This document shows, piece by piece, positions 1-5,482 of a DNA stretch of 8,951 bases; position 1 is the stretch's first letter, and each line of letters starts with the position of its first letter. A program made the position numbers and the translations under genes. Origin of the DNA: Candidatus Curtissbacteria bacterium (lineage in GTDB: Bacteria; Patescibacteriota; Microgenomatia; Curtissbacterales; GWA2-41-24); NCBI GenBank assembly GCA_016195765.1, contig JACPYZ010000030.1, positions 1 through 8,951 of the forward strand. Reading direction: 5' to 3'. A model generated the notes under the pieces. It was given only the letters and a program-made list of their open reading frames with translations, was not told where the DNA came from and made no database searches.

Positions 1-395
1 AAGACTTTTGGGCAGTTGCCAAAGCCGCCAACCGCTTTATTGGGTTTAATAATATGGATTTTGACTTGCGTTTTATTTATCAACGCTGCGTCATAAATGG
101 TGTACCACCAACTCAAAACTTAAGCTTTGCCAGATATCGCAACGACCCGATTTACGACATTATGTGGGAATGGCGAAAGTGGGCGAGAGAACCTAGTGTT
201 TCTTTGGATACACTTGCCAAAGCACTCGGAATTCCAAGTAGTAAAGGCGGGGAAATTGAAGGCAAAGATGTTTGGAAAGCGTACCAGGATGGCAGATTGC
301 CAGAAATCTGTGAATACTGCAAAAAGGATGTCGAGGTTACCAGAGCAATTTATCGCAAAATGGTCTACGCCGAACAGGAAAAACTACCTTTTTAA
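1..395 (+). CDS. DEDDy-type 3'-5' exonuclease, PolB-exonuclease-like (5'-truncated)
   Basis: This is the C-terminal end of a DnaQ/RNase H-fold 3'-5' exonuclease. The reading frame is open from base 3, and the true start and the Exo I (DxE) motif lie upstream of the window. Visible are an Exo II-like segment (FIGFNNMDFDLRF, bases about 36-74) with its aspartate. A middle region follows (RYRNDPIYDIMWEW, then SLDTLAKALGIP and GKDVWKAYQDG). The Exo III motif YCKKDVEVT (about bases 315-341) has the Y-x3-D spacing of the DEDDy subclass. This order matches the family of predicted 3'-5' exonucleases related to the exonuclease domain of DNA polymerase B (PF10108-like); that assignment comes from motif memory, not a search. 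Such enzymes hydrolyse DNA or RNA ends with two metal ions, but the substrate of this family is not established. Its TAA abuts the TAG of the convergent gene. The internal ATG at 54 is not the start, because conserved Exo II residues precede it. Confidence 0.8.
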   Translation, partial: DFWAVAKAANRFIGFNNMDFDLRFIYQRCVINGVPPTQNLSFARYRNDPIYDIMWEWRKWAREPSVSLDTLAKALGIPSSKGGEIEGKDVWKAYQDGRLPEICEYCKKDVEVTRAIYRKMVYAEQEKLPF

Positions 396-770
396 CTATT
401 TCTGGCCAATTTGTGCATCTATTGCATCAGCATCAGTAAAAGCCTGAGAAATAAGCGCAAGCGCTTGTCTCATTTCTTCAGGATTACCTTCTTTTAAAGC
501 TTTATTTGCTTCTGCCTGCGCAACATAGTGTAGAAGCATGCGGTCATGGCTCTTGTCGCCAAAATGTTCAAATACTCGCAGCATTCTGCTTATGCCTTTT
601 GTGTCCCCAGCCGAAGCAAGCTCGACAGCTGTGTTGTAATACTCTTCGAGTTCTTTGTTTAGGCTTGCCGGATCTGCCAATTCAAGCTTGGCAATTTCTT
701 CTTTGGCATCTACTTCTGTTGTTATTGATAAAATTAAATCGCGAGCGCGGTTCAGTGGGGATTCGTCCAT
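396..770 (-). CDS. Hypothetical protein, small all-helical, 124 aa
   Basis: I do not recognise this family. The 124-residue product is acidic and predicted almost entirely helical, with no signal peptide, no membrane segment and no cysteines. Heptad-like charged stretches run through about residues 22-56 (DAKEEIAKLE to the NTAVELAS region) and 85-112 (AEANKALKEGNPEEMRQALAL). This suggests a helical-hairpin or TPR-like soluble protein that may act through protein contacts. The ATG at 768-770 is supported by an extended -10 element on the minus strand (TGTTAAACT, positions 785-777) ending exactly 6 bp upstream, the same geometry as other genes here. An AGGG lies only 2 nt from the ATG, too close to act as a Shine-Dalgarno sequence. 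It converges on the exonuclease with no spacer and diverges from the gene at 812. Real coding is likely given its protein-like composition and its promoter; the opposite-strand frame at 506-778 is poor in comparison. Confidence 0.7.
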   Translation of the reverse strand: MDESPLNRARDLILSITTEVDAKEEIAKLELADPASLNKELEEYYNTAVELASAGDTKGISRMLRVFEHFGDKSHDRMLLHYVAQAEANKALKEGNPEEMRQALALISQAFTDADAIDAQIGQK

Positions 771-776
771 ATCCCT

Positions 777-785
777 AGTTTAACA
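777..785 (-). promoter_or_regulatory. Extended -10 promoter element (TGTTAAACT) for the 396-770 gene
   Basis: Read on the minus strand, 785-777 is TG-T-TAAACT, an extended -10 (TGn + TAnnnT). The gap to the ATG at 770 is 6 bp, placing the predicted transcription start at about the A of the ATG. No good -35 is visible, as is usual for extended -10 promoters. Confidence 0.5.
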
Positions 786-799
786 AATAGTTTGTGATG

Positions 800-805
800 T
801 ATGAT
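800..805 (+). promoter_or_regulatory. -10 element (TATGAT) for the 812-1423 gene
   Basis: TATGAT matches TATAAT in five of six positions and ends 6 bp before the GTG at 812, which predicts a leaderless transcript. No TTGACA-like -35 is present. The place where a -35 would sit (777-782) is occupied by the -10 of the divergent promoter. Confidence 0.5.
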
Positions 806-811
806 TAATTT

Positions 812-1423
812 GTGCTATTTAAGTTACTTCTACCCATCTTAATAGTCGCATCTCTGGCCGGTGTTTTTTTATTCTGGCAAACCAAACAGATCCCAAAAGT
901 TCAAACACAAGCAAGAAGTATTAACGCGTCTCCCAAACCAACAGTAAGCACATACACCAATAGGCAATATGGTTATTCCATAAATTATCCAGCAGATTGG
1001 GAAGTTCAAGATTTCCCAAACAACAATTCCGGTGCCAACTTTTTCCCCAAAAATAGCGGTGGCAACTTTCAAAGTGTAATTGCCGTTATCGACGTTCACC
1101 CCAAAACCGCGAACGAAAGCAACCAGCCGCTTAACGAATTTATAAAAACCGCAGGCATAAACGAAATTCAAAATTACAAAAAGTTAAATTCTTCCAAAGA
1201 AATCAAAACAGATTCTGGTTTGCTTGGTTGGGAAACAACTTGGGTCGTTCAAGGAATAACAGTAATGGGGGCAACAAGCCCCAGTTCATCTTTTATAAGC
1301 ACCCCAATTACTTATTTTGAGATGCCCGACGACAAAACAAGCACGCTTCAAATTACCTTGCAAAACAAAGATTACCAAGACGGTTACGAAAACATGCTAA
1401 AAACTCTCCGATTCAGCAAATAA
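812..1423 (+). CDS. Membrane-anchored PsbP-like extracytoplasmic protein
   Basis: The product has 203 residues from a GTG start. Residues 2-21 form one uncleaved N-terminal membrane segment (LFKLLLPILIVASLAGVFLF). A Ser/Pro/Thr-rich linker (about 30-50) follows, then an extracytoplasmic domain. The domain opens with RQYGYSINYPADWEV (51-65), the hallmark 'gYsi.YP.dW' opening of the PsbP-like fold. It closes with ITLQNKDYQDGYENMLKTLRF (181-201), the typical ending in which a late strand leads to a 'ml.tl.f' helix. Stand-alone anchored PsbP-like domains are common hypothetical proteins in CPR and Gram-positive bacteria; their ligand is unknown, and no photosynthetic role is implied. The GTG was chosen because the hydrophobic segment starts straight after it and a -10 lies 6 bp upstream. 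The ABC exporter gene begins 25 bp downstream on the same strand, so a shared transcript is possible. Confidence 0.75.
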   Translation: MLFKLLLPILIVASLAGVFLFWQTKQIPKVQTQARSINASPKPTVSTYTNRQYGYSINYPADWEVQDFPNNNSGANFFPKNSGGNFQSVIAVIDVHPKTANESNQPLNEFIKTAGINEIQNYKKLNSSKEIKTDSGLLGWETTWVVQGITVMGATSPSSSFISTPITYFEMPDDKTSTLQITLQNKDYQDGYENMLKTLRFSK

Positions 1424-1436
1424 TCAAAGGAACATT

Positions 1437-1442
1437 TATTAT
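1437..1442 (+). promoter_or_regulatory. Possible -10 element (TATTAT) for the ABC exporter
   Basis: TATTAT (five of six to TATAAT) ends exactly 6 bp before the ATG at 1449, repeating the spacing seen at other genes. No -35 or TGn extension is visible, and AT-rich sequence makes a chance match more likely. Read-through from the 812 promoter is an alternative. Confidence 0.35.
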
Positions 1443-1448
1443 TAACAC

Positions 1449-3227
1449 ATGAATACCGAGCTTCGAGACATCTTGACCGGCATTAAAAGGGCAATAGGAT
1501 TTCTTAGTCCAGACGAAAAAAGAAACCTAGTTATTGCTACTTTCTTAATGGCTCTTGCCGGCCTTCTTACAAATGTACCGGCCATTATTTTGGGTGAACT
1601 AGTCGATAAACTTTTAAAGAAAAATGGAGAATTTGGCCTCGTCGCACCATTTATCGCACTTATTATAATTGCGATCTTATTAAGAGAAGCCTTGACAATA
1701 ATAAGAAAATATTTAATTGAAAATATTGCCACTAAAACCGACAAGGAGCAAACGGTAAAAGTAATTGAACATTTATTAAAAGTAGACATAAATGGATTTT
1801 TGCATGAACAACAAGTCGGCTCTTTACATGGAAGAATTTTTAGATCGATGCAAGGACTTATTCGTATTATAAAACTAACTTTTTTAGACTTTGCACCCAT
1901 TTTCTTTACGGCTATCGCAGCCATAGGTATTGCTTTGTTTCAAAAGCCGTTAATTGCCTTTGTAATGATTCTCGTAATACCGACGGGGCTGCTTCTTATT
2001 GTTAAACAAGTTTCTTCTCAAAAGGGAATCCGGGTTGCTTTACTTCGAGGTAAGGAGAAAGTGGACGGTAAGGTAGTTGAAATGTTAGGAGGCATAGAAA
2101 CGATTCGAGTACTAAACACTGTACCTTACGAAGTAAATAAAGTAGAAACAATTGCCGAAAATCAAAGAAAAATTGAAATGCGTCACCACATCTATATGGC
2201 ATTATTCGATTCGGCGAAATATTTAAACGAAGGCTTTGTCTATATTGTTGTGATAGTTCTCTCAATATATCTCGCTTCCCAAGGAGTCATCACAAAAGGC
2301 GATATTTTAGTATACGCCGTTTTATTTATAAGCATTACTGGCCCACTGCGGGAAGTCCACCGAATACTAGACCAAGCGCATGAAAGTTCAATACAGGTAA
2401 ACGATTTATATAACCTTCTGCATCAACCACTCGATATCTCTTTTGACAAAGAGAGTGTCGGAGATAAAAACGAGCGTACTTATAAAGGACCCGTCGTTTC
2501 TACAAAAAACCTCTCCTTTGCCTATGATGTGAACAAGAAAACAGGAATAATAAAAAACATTACCCTTAATATAAATAAAGGGGAGACGGTTGGTATTGTT
2601 GGAGCTTCCGGCTGCGGTAAAACCACTTTCGTTTACATAATACTAAATTTAATTCACGGTTATGGCGGAGAAATAAAATTGTTTAACGAAAATCTAGCAG
2701 ATATTTCCAGACAAGATATTGCAAACCAGATCGCGTACGTTCCTCAAAAACCATTTATATTCTCAGGCTCCATTAAAGAAAACATCATCTATGGGCTGAA
2801 CAAAAATGTTGCAGATAGCGAAATTGTAAGTGCCGCAAAAAATGCCAATATTTATGACGAAATACAAAACGGACTTGGCGGCTTAGATGGTAAGGTTTCT
2901 GAAGACGGTAACAATTTAAGCGGTGGCCAAAAACAAAGGTTGGCAATCGCCCGGGTTATGCTAAGCTCTCCCGAACTAATCATCTTCGACGAAGCAACTT
3001 CGGCTTTGGACAATACCAATGAAGCAGCCATTCAGAAAAACATTGAAAGGATATTTAAAGGCAAAACTGTCATTTGGATCGCCCATAGGTTAACAACCCT
3101 TAAAAACGCAGATAGAATTTTGGTTTTCGACAAGGGGAGAATAGTCCAAGATGGCACATTTAACAATTTGTCAGCAGAAAAAGGTTTGTTTCAAGACTTC
3201 CTGATGCAAAAAACGGTCAACTCATAA
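1449..3227 (+). CDS. ABC exporter half-transporter (fused TMD-NBD, MsbA/MdlB type)
   Basis: This is a complete 592-residue type IV ABC exporter subunit, expected to work as a homodimer or with another half-transporter in the cytoplasmic membrane. The N-terminal ABC membrane domain has about six helices (roughly 26-50, 63-85, 143-164, 166-186, 255-277, 282-300). The nucleotide-binding domain covers about 347-590. All catalytic motifs are intact: Walker A GASGCGKTT (385-393, K391), Q-loop Q433 in VPQKPF, signature LSGGQ (490-494), Walker B LIIFDE (510-515, D514 and E515), D-loop SALD (518-521) and H-loop H546 in WIAHRLTT. An active ATPase is therefore expected. The substrate cannot be read from sequence; lipids, peptides and drugs are all known in this superfamily. 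The ATG at 1449 gives a normal N terminus with an amphipathic elbow helix. The next gene starts 89 bp downstream behind its own promoter. Confidence 0.93.
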   Translation: MNTELRDILTGIKRAIGFLSPDEKRNLVIATFLMALAGLLTNVPAIILGELVDKLLKKNGEFGLVAPFIALIIIAILLREALTIIRKYLIENIATKTDKEQTVKVIEHLLKVDINGFLHEQQVGSLHGRIFRSMQGLIRIIKLTFLDFAPIFFTAIAAIGIALFQKPLIAFVMILVIPTGLLLIVKQVSSQKGIRVALLRGKEKVDGKVVEMLGGIETIRVLNTVPYEVNKVETIAENQRKIEMRHHIYMALFDSAKYLNEGFVYIVVIVLSIYLASQGVITKGDILVYAVLFISITGPLREVHRILDQAHESSIQVNDLYNLLHQPLDISFDKESVGDKNERTYKGPVVSTKNLSFAYDVNKKTGIIKNITLNINKGETVGIVGASGCGKTTFVYIILNLIHGYGGEIKLFNENLADISRQDIANQIAYVPQKPFIFSGSIKENIIYGLNKNVADSEIVSAAKNANIYDEIQNGLGGLDGKVSEDGNNLSGGQKQRLAIARVMLSSPELIIFDEATSALDNTNEAAIQKNIERIFKGKTVIWIAHRLTTLKNADRILVFDKGRIVQDGTFNNLSAEKGLFQDFLMQKTVNS

Positions 3228-3241
3228 GTTTTAGGTCTCGC

Positions 3242-3265
3242 GGGGCAAATATACAATATTGCCCC
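3242..3265 (+). terminator. GC-rich stem-loop after the ABC exporter (weak terminator candidate)
   Basis: GGGGCAA (3242-3248) pairs with TTGCCCC (3259-3265), giving a 7-bp stem with a 10-nt AT-rich loop 14 bp past the exporter stop. No U-tract follows directly; the next T-rich run is about 15 bp further on. It is therefore not a canonical intrinsic terminator. It could protect the mRNA 3' end, terminate weakly or be an operator. Confidence 0.4.
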
Positions 3266-3273
3266 ATAGTGAG

Positions 3274-3302
3274 TTGATTTTCTATAAATTTTCTGATATC
3301 AT
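3274..3302 (+). promoter_or_regulatory. Sigma70-type promoter for the zinc-ribbon gene
   Basis: TTGATT (3274-3279), a 17-bp spacer and TATCAT (3297-3302) preceded by TGa (3294-3296) form a good extended promoter. The predicted start is about 3309, giving a leader of about 8 nt before the ATG at 3317 with no Shine-Dalgarno sequence. Confidence 0.65.
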
Positions 3303-3316
3303 TACTTATTCCTAAT

Positions 3317-3568
3317 ATGAATGATTTTGTATCAACACCTTGCATACGTTGTGGCAAAGACCGAATTTTTAAGAAATCCTGGAAAGAAAAGCTCGACAAT
3401 AAAGGCACGATGATGACAATTGTCGAAGCTATTTGCCCAGACAAAGACTGCCAAAAGATAGTTGACGCTATGTTTGCCGAAAAAAGAGAGAAAAGAATTG
3501 CGGCGGAAAACCGCAACAAAAGCATCAAGCTTAAACCAACCCCTGAAGCTCCAATTAAGCTGAACTAA
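3317..3568 (+). CDS. Small zinc-ribbon protein, 83 aa
   Basis: The product is a short basic protein with two cysteine knuckles: C9-x2-C12 (CIRCG) and C40-x4-C45 (CPDKDC). This is the layout of a treble-clef or zinc-ribbon fold binding one Zn2+. Between the knuckles lies a strand-rich stretch (RIFKKSWKEKL...TIVEAI). After C45 comes a long, highly charged helix (about 46-70, AMFAEKREKRIAAENRNK) that could contact nucleic acid or another protein. There is no signal or membrane segment, so it should be cytoplasmic. I do not recognise a named family, and its molecular role is unknown. The ATG at 3317 is supported by the strong promoter upstream. The gene at 3582 follows after 13 bp on the same strand, so they probably share a transcript. 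Confidence 0.75.
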   Translation: MNDFVSTPCIRCGKDRIFKKSWKEKLDNKGTMMTIVEAICPDKDCQKIVDAMFAEKREKRIAAENRNKSIKLKPTPEAPIKLN

Positions 3569-3581
3569 TTACAAAATCCAT

Positions 3582-3815
3582 ATGCTAAAAGACGCTTTAA
3601 TACCCAACCCAGAAATTGTGCCTAAAACTCAAAACGGGCATAATGGAGGCGAAATTCCTCCTCAAAGACCGGTTGCTATGGGCACACCAGACGACAATCG
3701 TCCTAGAATGACAATTGGAGAGTTTCTTCAAAGGCACGGAATAGGCGAATACAGCCTTAAACAAGTAGATGGAACCACCCTGCCTACCTTTACCCCCACA
3801 AGAAACAATAACTGA
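3582..3815 (+). CDS. Hypothetical protein, 77 aa, mostly disordered
   Basis: I do not recognise this 77-residue protein. Residues 1-40 are rich in Pro, Asn, Gly and Gln (NPEIVPKTQNGHNGGEIPPQ) and probably disordered. Residues 42-62 (RMTIGEFLQRHGIGEYSL) look like one short ordered helical segment, and the tail TPTRNNN is again unstructured. There are no cysteines and no signal or membrane segment. It lies 13 bp behind the zinc-ribbon gene, which suggests an operon; the only possible promoter of its own is a weak TACAAA 6 bp before the ATG. It ends in TGA, which argues that UGA is a stop in this organism. The minus-strand frames over the same bases look less protein-like. Coding is likely but not certain. 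Confidence 0.6.
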   Translation: MLKDALIPNPEIVPKTQNGHNGGEIPPQRPVAMGTPDDNRPRMTIGEFLQRHGIGEYSLKQVDGTTLPTFTPTRNNN

Positions 3816-3830
3816 GCCCCAATCCGAAAT

Positions 3831-3859
3831 TTGCACCGAACCATTGGCTTTGATAAAAT
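3831..3859 (+). promoter_or_regulatory. Promoter with no matching start codon
   Basis: TTGCAC (3831-3836), a 17-bp spacer and TAAAAT (3854-3859) preceded by TGa (3851-3853) form a good extended promoter. Transcription would begin near 3866. No credible ORF begins there: the ATG at 3859 opens only 13 codons and precedes the predicted start. The transcript could be a long leader for the Rpf-like gene or a small RNA. Confidence 0.45.
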
Positions 3860-3930
3860 GCCCGTTTGCTGCACCAATTTACTCCTGCTCATAATATAGT
3901 CTGAAGTTAGCCGCTGCAAAGCCTATAGAC

Positions 3931-3959
3931 TTGACTTTTTCATGGGAATACCCTATAAT
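3931..3959 (+). promoter_or_regulatory. Near-consensus promoter of the Rpf-like gene
   Basis: TTGACT (3931-3936), a 17-bp spacer and a perfect TATAAT (3954-3959) make the best sigma70 promoter in the window. The predicted transcription start is about 3966. The promoter overlaps the first codons of the longest reading frame (ATG 3942, ATG 3960), so translation should start downstream at 3993. Confidence 0.75.
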
Positions 3960-3973
3960 ATGCAACCTAAAAC

Positions 3974-3987
3974 TGGGTTTCGACCCA
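3974..3987 (+). promoter_or_regulatory. UUCG-loop hairpin in the Rpf 5' leader
   Basis: TGGGT-TTCG-ACCCA is a perfect 5-bp stem capped by a UUCG loop. It sits inside the predicted leader (about 3966-3992) and ends 5 nt before the ATG at 3993. With no Shine-Dalgarno sequence present, a hairpin this close to the AUG could affect initiation or mRNA stability. The closing pair is U-A rather than the extra-stable C-G form. Confidence 0.45.
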
Positions 3988-3992
3988 AATAC

Positions 3993-4523
3993 ATGGCTGC
4001 CCGAAAACACAAAAAAAATTCACAAATTAGCCTTAAGTTAAAGCTTGCTACATACCTATTGGGAGTAGTCCTTGTTCTACCAATTTTAAACACAACAACT
4101 AAGGCTCTTGCCAAAACCGAACCTATTAAGCTAGAAAGCGGCGTAATTGTCGCAGCTGCTTATCGCAACGAGCTTCAAGACCAAGAAGCAAAAGTCCAAG
4201 AAAACACCATTTCCTACGCACAAGTTGAGCCTAGCGTACGGTCAGCTCCAGCCATGCCCACGCCTATGCCTATAAATACAGGGGATGATGCTGTTTGGGA
4301 TAAGCTTGCTGCCTGTGAATCTGGTGGCAATTGGAACACAAGTACCGGCAATGGCTATTATGGTGGTATTCAGTTTAGTCAAGGCAGCTGGAACGCTGTG
4401 GGAGGCTCAGGATCGCCTTCTCAAGCCACACGCGAAGAACAAATCCAAAGAGGTAAAATCCTACTTGCTCATGGAGGCTGGGGTAACTGGCCAACCTGTT
4501 CCCGCTCTTTAGGTTTAATATAA
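3993..4523 (+). CDS. Secreted Rpf-like transglycosylase (resuscitation-promoting factor domain)
   Basis: The product has 176 residues from the ATG at 3993. The N terminus is a clear signal peptide: a basic start (MAARKHKKN), a hydrophobic core (about 18-33) and a likely cleavage site after ALA (residues 38-40). A linker rich in Gln, Glu, Ala and Pro (41-98) precedes a C-terminal Rpf domain (about 99-175). Its hallmarks are WDKLAACESGGNW (102-114) with the catalytic-type glutamate E109, YYGGIQFSQGSW (122-133), and WPTCSRSLGL at the end. C108 and C169 are placed for the conserved disulfide. Rpf proteins are lysozyme/lytic-transglycosylase-like enzymes that cleave peptidoglycan glycan strands and stimulate growth of dormant actinobacteria. 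Here the role could be remodelling of its own wall or action on a neighbour's wall. The in-frame ATG at 3942 is rejected because the promoter lies across it and an extra 17 residues would spoil the signal peptide. Confidence 0.9.
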   Translation: MAARKHKKNSQISLKLKLATYLLGVVLVLPILNTTTKALAKTEPIKLESGVIVAAAYRNELQDQEAKVQENTISYAQVEPSVRSAPAMPTPMPINTGDDAVWDKLAACESGGNWNTSTGNGYYGGIQFSQGSWNAVGGSGSPSQATREEQIQRGKILLAHGGWGNWPTCSRSLGLI

Positions 4524-4527
4524 CCTA
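4510..4527. repeat. Small inverted repeat across the Rpf stop codon
   Basis: TAGGTT (4510-4515) and AACCTA (4522-4527) are inverted around TAATAT. The 6-bp stem spans the stop codon and ends 3 bp before the -35 of the next promoter. No U-tract follows. It may be a weak 3'-end structure or an operator, or it may be chance in AT-rich DNA. Confidence 0.25.
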
Positions 4528-4530
4528 TAG

Positions 4531-4560
4531 TTGACAAATATCCAGTCGATTCAGTAAAAT
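4531..4560 (+). promoter_or_regulatory. Sigma70-type promoter, leaderless, for the 4569-5456 gene
   Basis: A perfect TTGACA (4531-4536), an 18-bp spacer and TAAAAT (4555-4560) lie 8 bp before the ATG at 4569. The predicted transcript begins at about 4567-4569, so it has essentially no leader. Confidence 0.7.
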
Positions 4561-4568
4561 ACCCATTC

Positions 4569-5456
4569 ATGGCAGCTCCAAGCGAAGGCGCACAACCAAA
4601 TGAAATTACAGCAAACGTTGAACGCGTAGGCAAGTTAATTGCTCAAAAAAAGCAACAACTCGCCGAAAAGCTTTCGGTACTCAGCACAATAATCCAACCG
4701 GTATTTGATCCAGAAAGCAGATTGCAAAGCCTACAAATTGCGACCCGAACAGAAATTTTACGTCTACCCACATACCAAGCTGCAATCGAAAGAATAATAG
4801 CCTCACAAGGCATCGAAACCCCAATCGACGCTATCTTTGTGGAAGACATACTCATTGTGGCCGACATCGTACCTCATGGAGGAGATGACGCACTCTTCGC
4901 TTCACATTTGAGAGAAATTGTAACCAGAGCCTGGGATAACCTTAAACTCCGAAGGCTAAGCCAAAGAATGGAAGCAGAAGGTGAAAAAGAACACGCTGTC
5001 GAAATTAGCAGTGGTAGAATCTTCAAATTCCACCTATCAGAAGACCAGGAAAGAGTACGTATGGATTTTCCGCTTGTTGCCGACCCTAGCAAAGAAAATG
5101 TCAAACTTGGACCAGAAGCCGTTGTGCAAATTCTTGGCGCTCCACTCACGATAACAGATTACGATAATATTGCCCAAACCTTACTCTCTTTGCCGGGCCA
5201 GGCTGGACAGGTTATGAGGGCTTATTTTCAAGCTGTAGATACCTGGGCAGAGCTTGCAGCTTCAGGAGTTCCATCAGAAGCGGCAAGAGAATCCAGGTTC
5301 ATAAGATCGGTTGCCGTGCGTCAGGTAGTAGGTGGAACAGAAGACCCTAATGTTTCACCATTTTGTGACATTCCACTAAACGCAATATTTTTAAAAGCGC
5401 GAAATAAGTACCGTGAAATGAACAAGGGCCCTCTTCCTCAGCCTTTTGAAAATTAA
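4569..5456 (+). CDS. Hypothetical protein, 295 aa, soluble
   Basis: I do not recognise this family. The product is a soluble acidic protein with no signal peptide or membrane segment and only one cysteine (C266). Residues about 14-40 form a charged helix with coiled-coil character (VERVGKLIAQKKQQLAEKL). Residues 50-135 are mainly helical and include a cluster HGGDDALFASHLREI (103-117). Residues 143-172 look like a short beta unit (AVEISSGRIFKFHL and RVRMDFPLV). Residues 195-285 are again helical, with a possible interaction motif ESRFIRSVAVRQVV (241-254). No nucleotide-binding, catalytic or DNA-binding motif could be identified. It lies between the Rpf-like gene and MsrB but has its own strong leaderless promoter, so functional linkage is not implied. 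The promoter supports the ATG at 4569. Length and composition make it clearly protein coding. Confidence 0.75.
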   Translation: MAAPSEGAQPNEITANVERVGKLIAQKKQQLAEKLSVLSTIIQPVFDPESRLQSLQIATRTEILRLPTYQAAIERIIASQGIETPIDAIFVEDILIVADIVPHGGDDALFASHLREIVTRAWDNLKLRRLSQRMEAEGEKEHAVEISSGRIFKFHLSEDQERVRMDFPLVADPSKENVKLGPEAVVQILGAPLTITDYDNIAQTLLSLPGQAGQVMRAYFQAVDTWAELAASGVPSEAARESRFIRSVAVRQVVGGTEDPNVSPFCDIPLNAIFLKARNKYREMNKGPLPQPFEN

Positions 5457-5476
5457 TTTACTTCTCCTGATATAAT
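5446..5476 (+). promoter_or_regulatory. Extended -10 promoter, leaderless, for msrB
   Basis: A perfect TATAAT (5471-5476) is preceded by TGa (5468-5470) and ends 6 bp before the ATG at 5483. TTGAAA (5446-5451) could serve as the -35 at a long 19-bp spacing. The hexamer overlaps the end of the previous gene. Transcription is predicted to start at the A of the ATG. Confidence 0.65.
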
Positions 5477-5482
5477 CAAGTT

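Noticed and set aside
54..395. ATG at 54 as the start of the exonuclease
   Set aside because: Conserved Exo II residues (FIGFNN) lie directly upstream in the same open frame, so the gene continues out of the window.
1442..1924. 160-codon minus-strand ORF opposite the ABC exporter
   Set aside because: It is a shadow of the exporter membrane domain; the Lys/Ser/Ile-rich translation shows no family features.
3817..3834. CCCCA...ATCCGAAATTTGC resembling 7296-7315
   Set aside because: The match is short with a small indel, one copy is intergenic and the other lies inside the 3' end of a gene; no repeat structure surrounds either.
3974..3990. GGGTTTCGACCC as the T-arm of a tRNA
   Set aside because: The TTCGA would form a 4-nt loop, not a 7-nt T-loop with a 5-bp stem, and no acceptor, D or anticodon arms fit around it.
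4285..4512. 75-codon ORF inside the Rpf gene
   Set aside because: It lies wholly within the Rpf domain in another frame; the Rpf frame has all family motifs.
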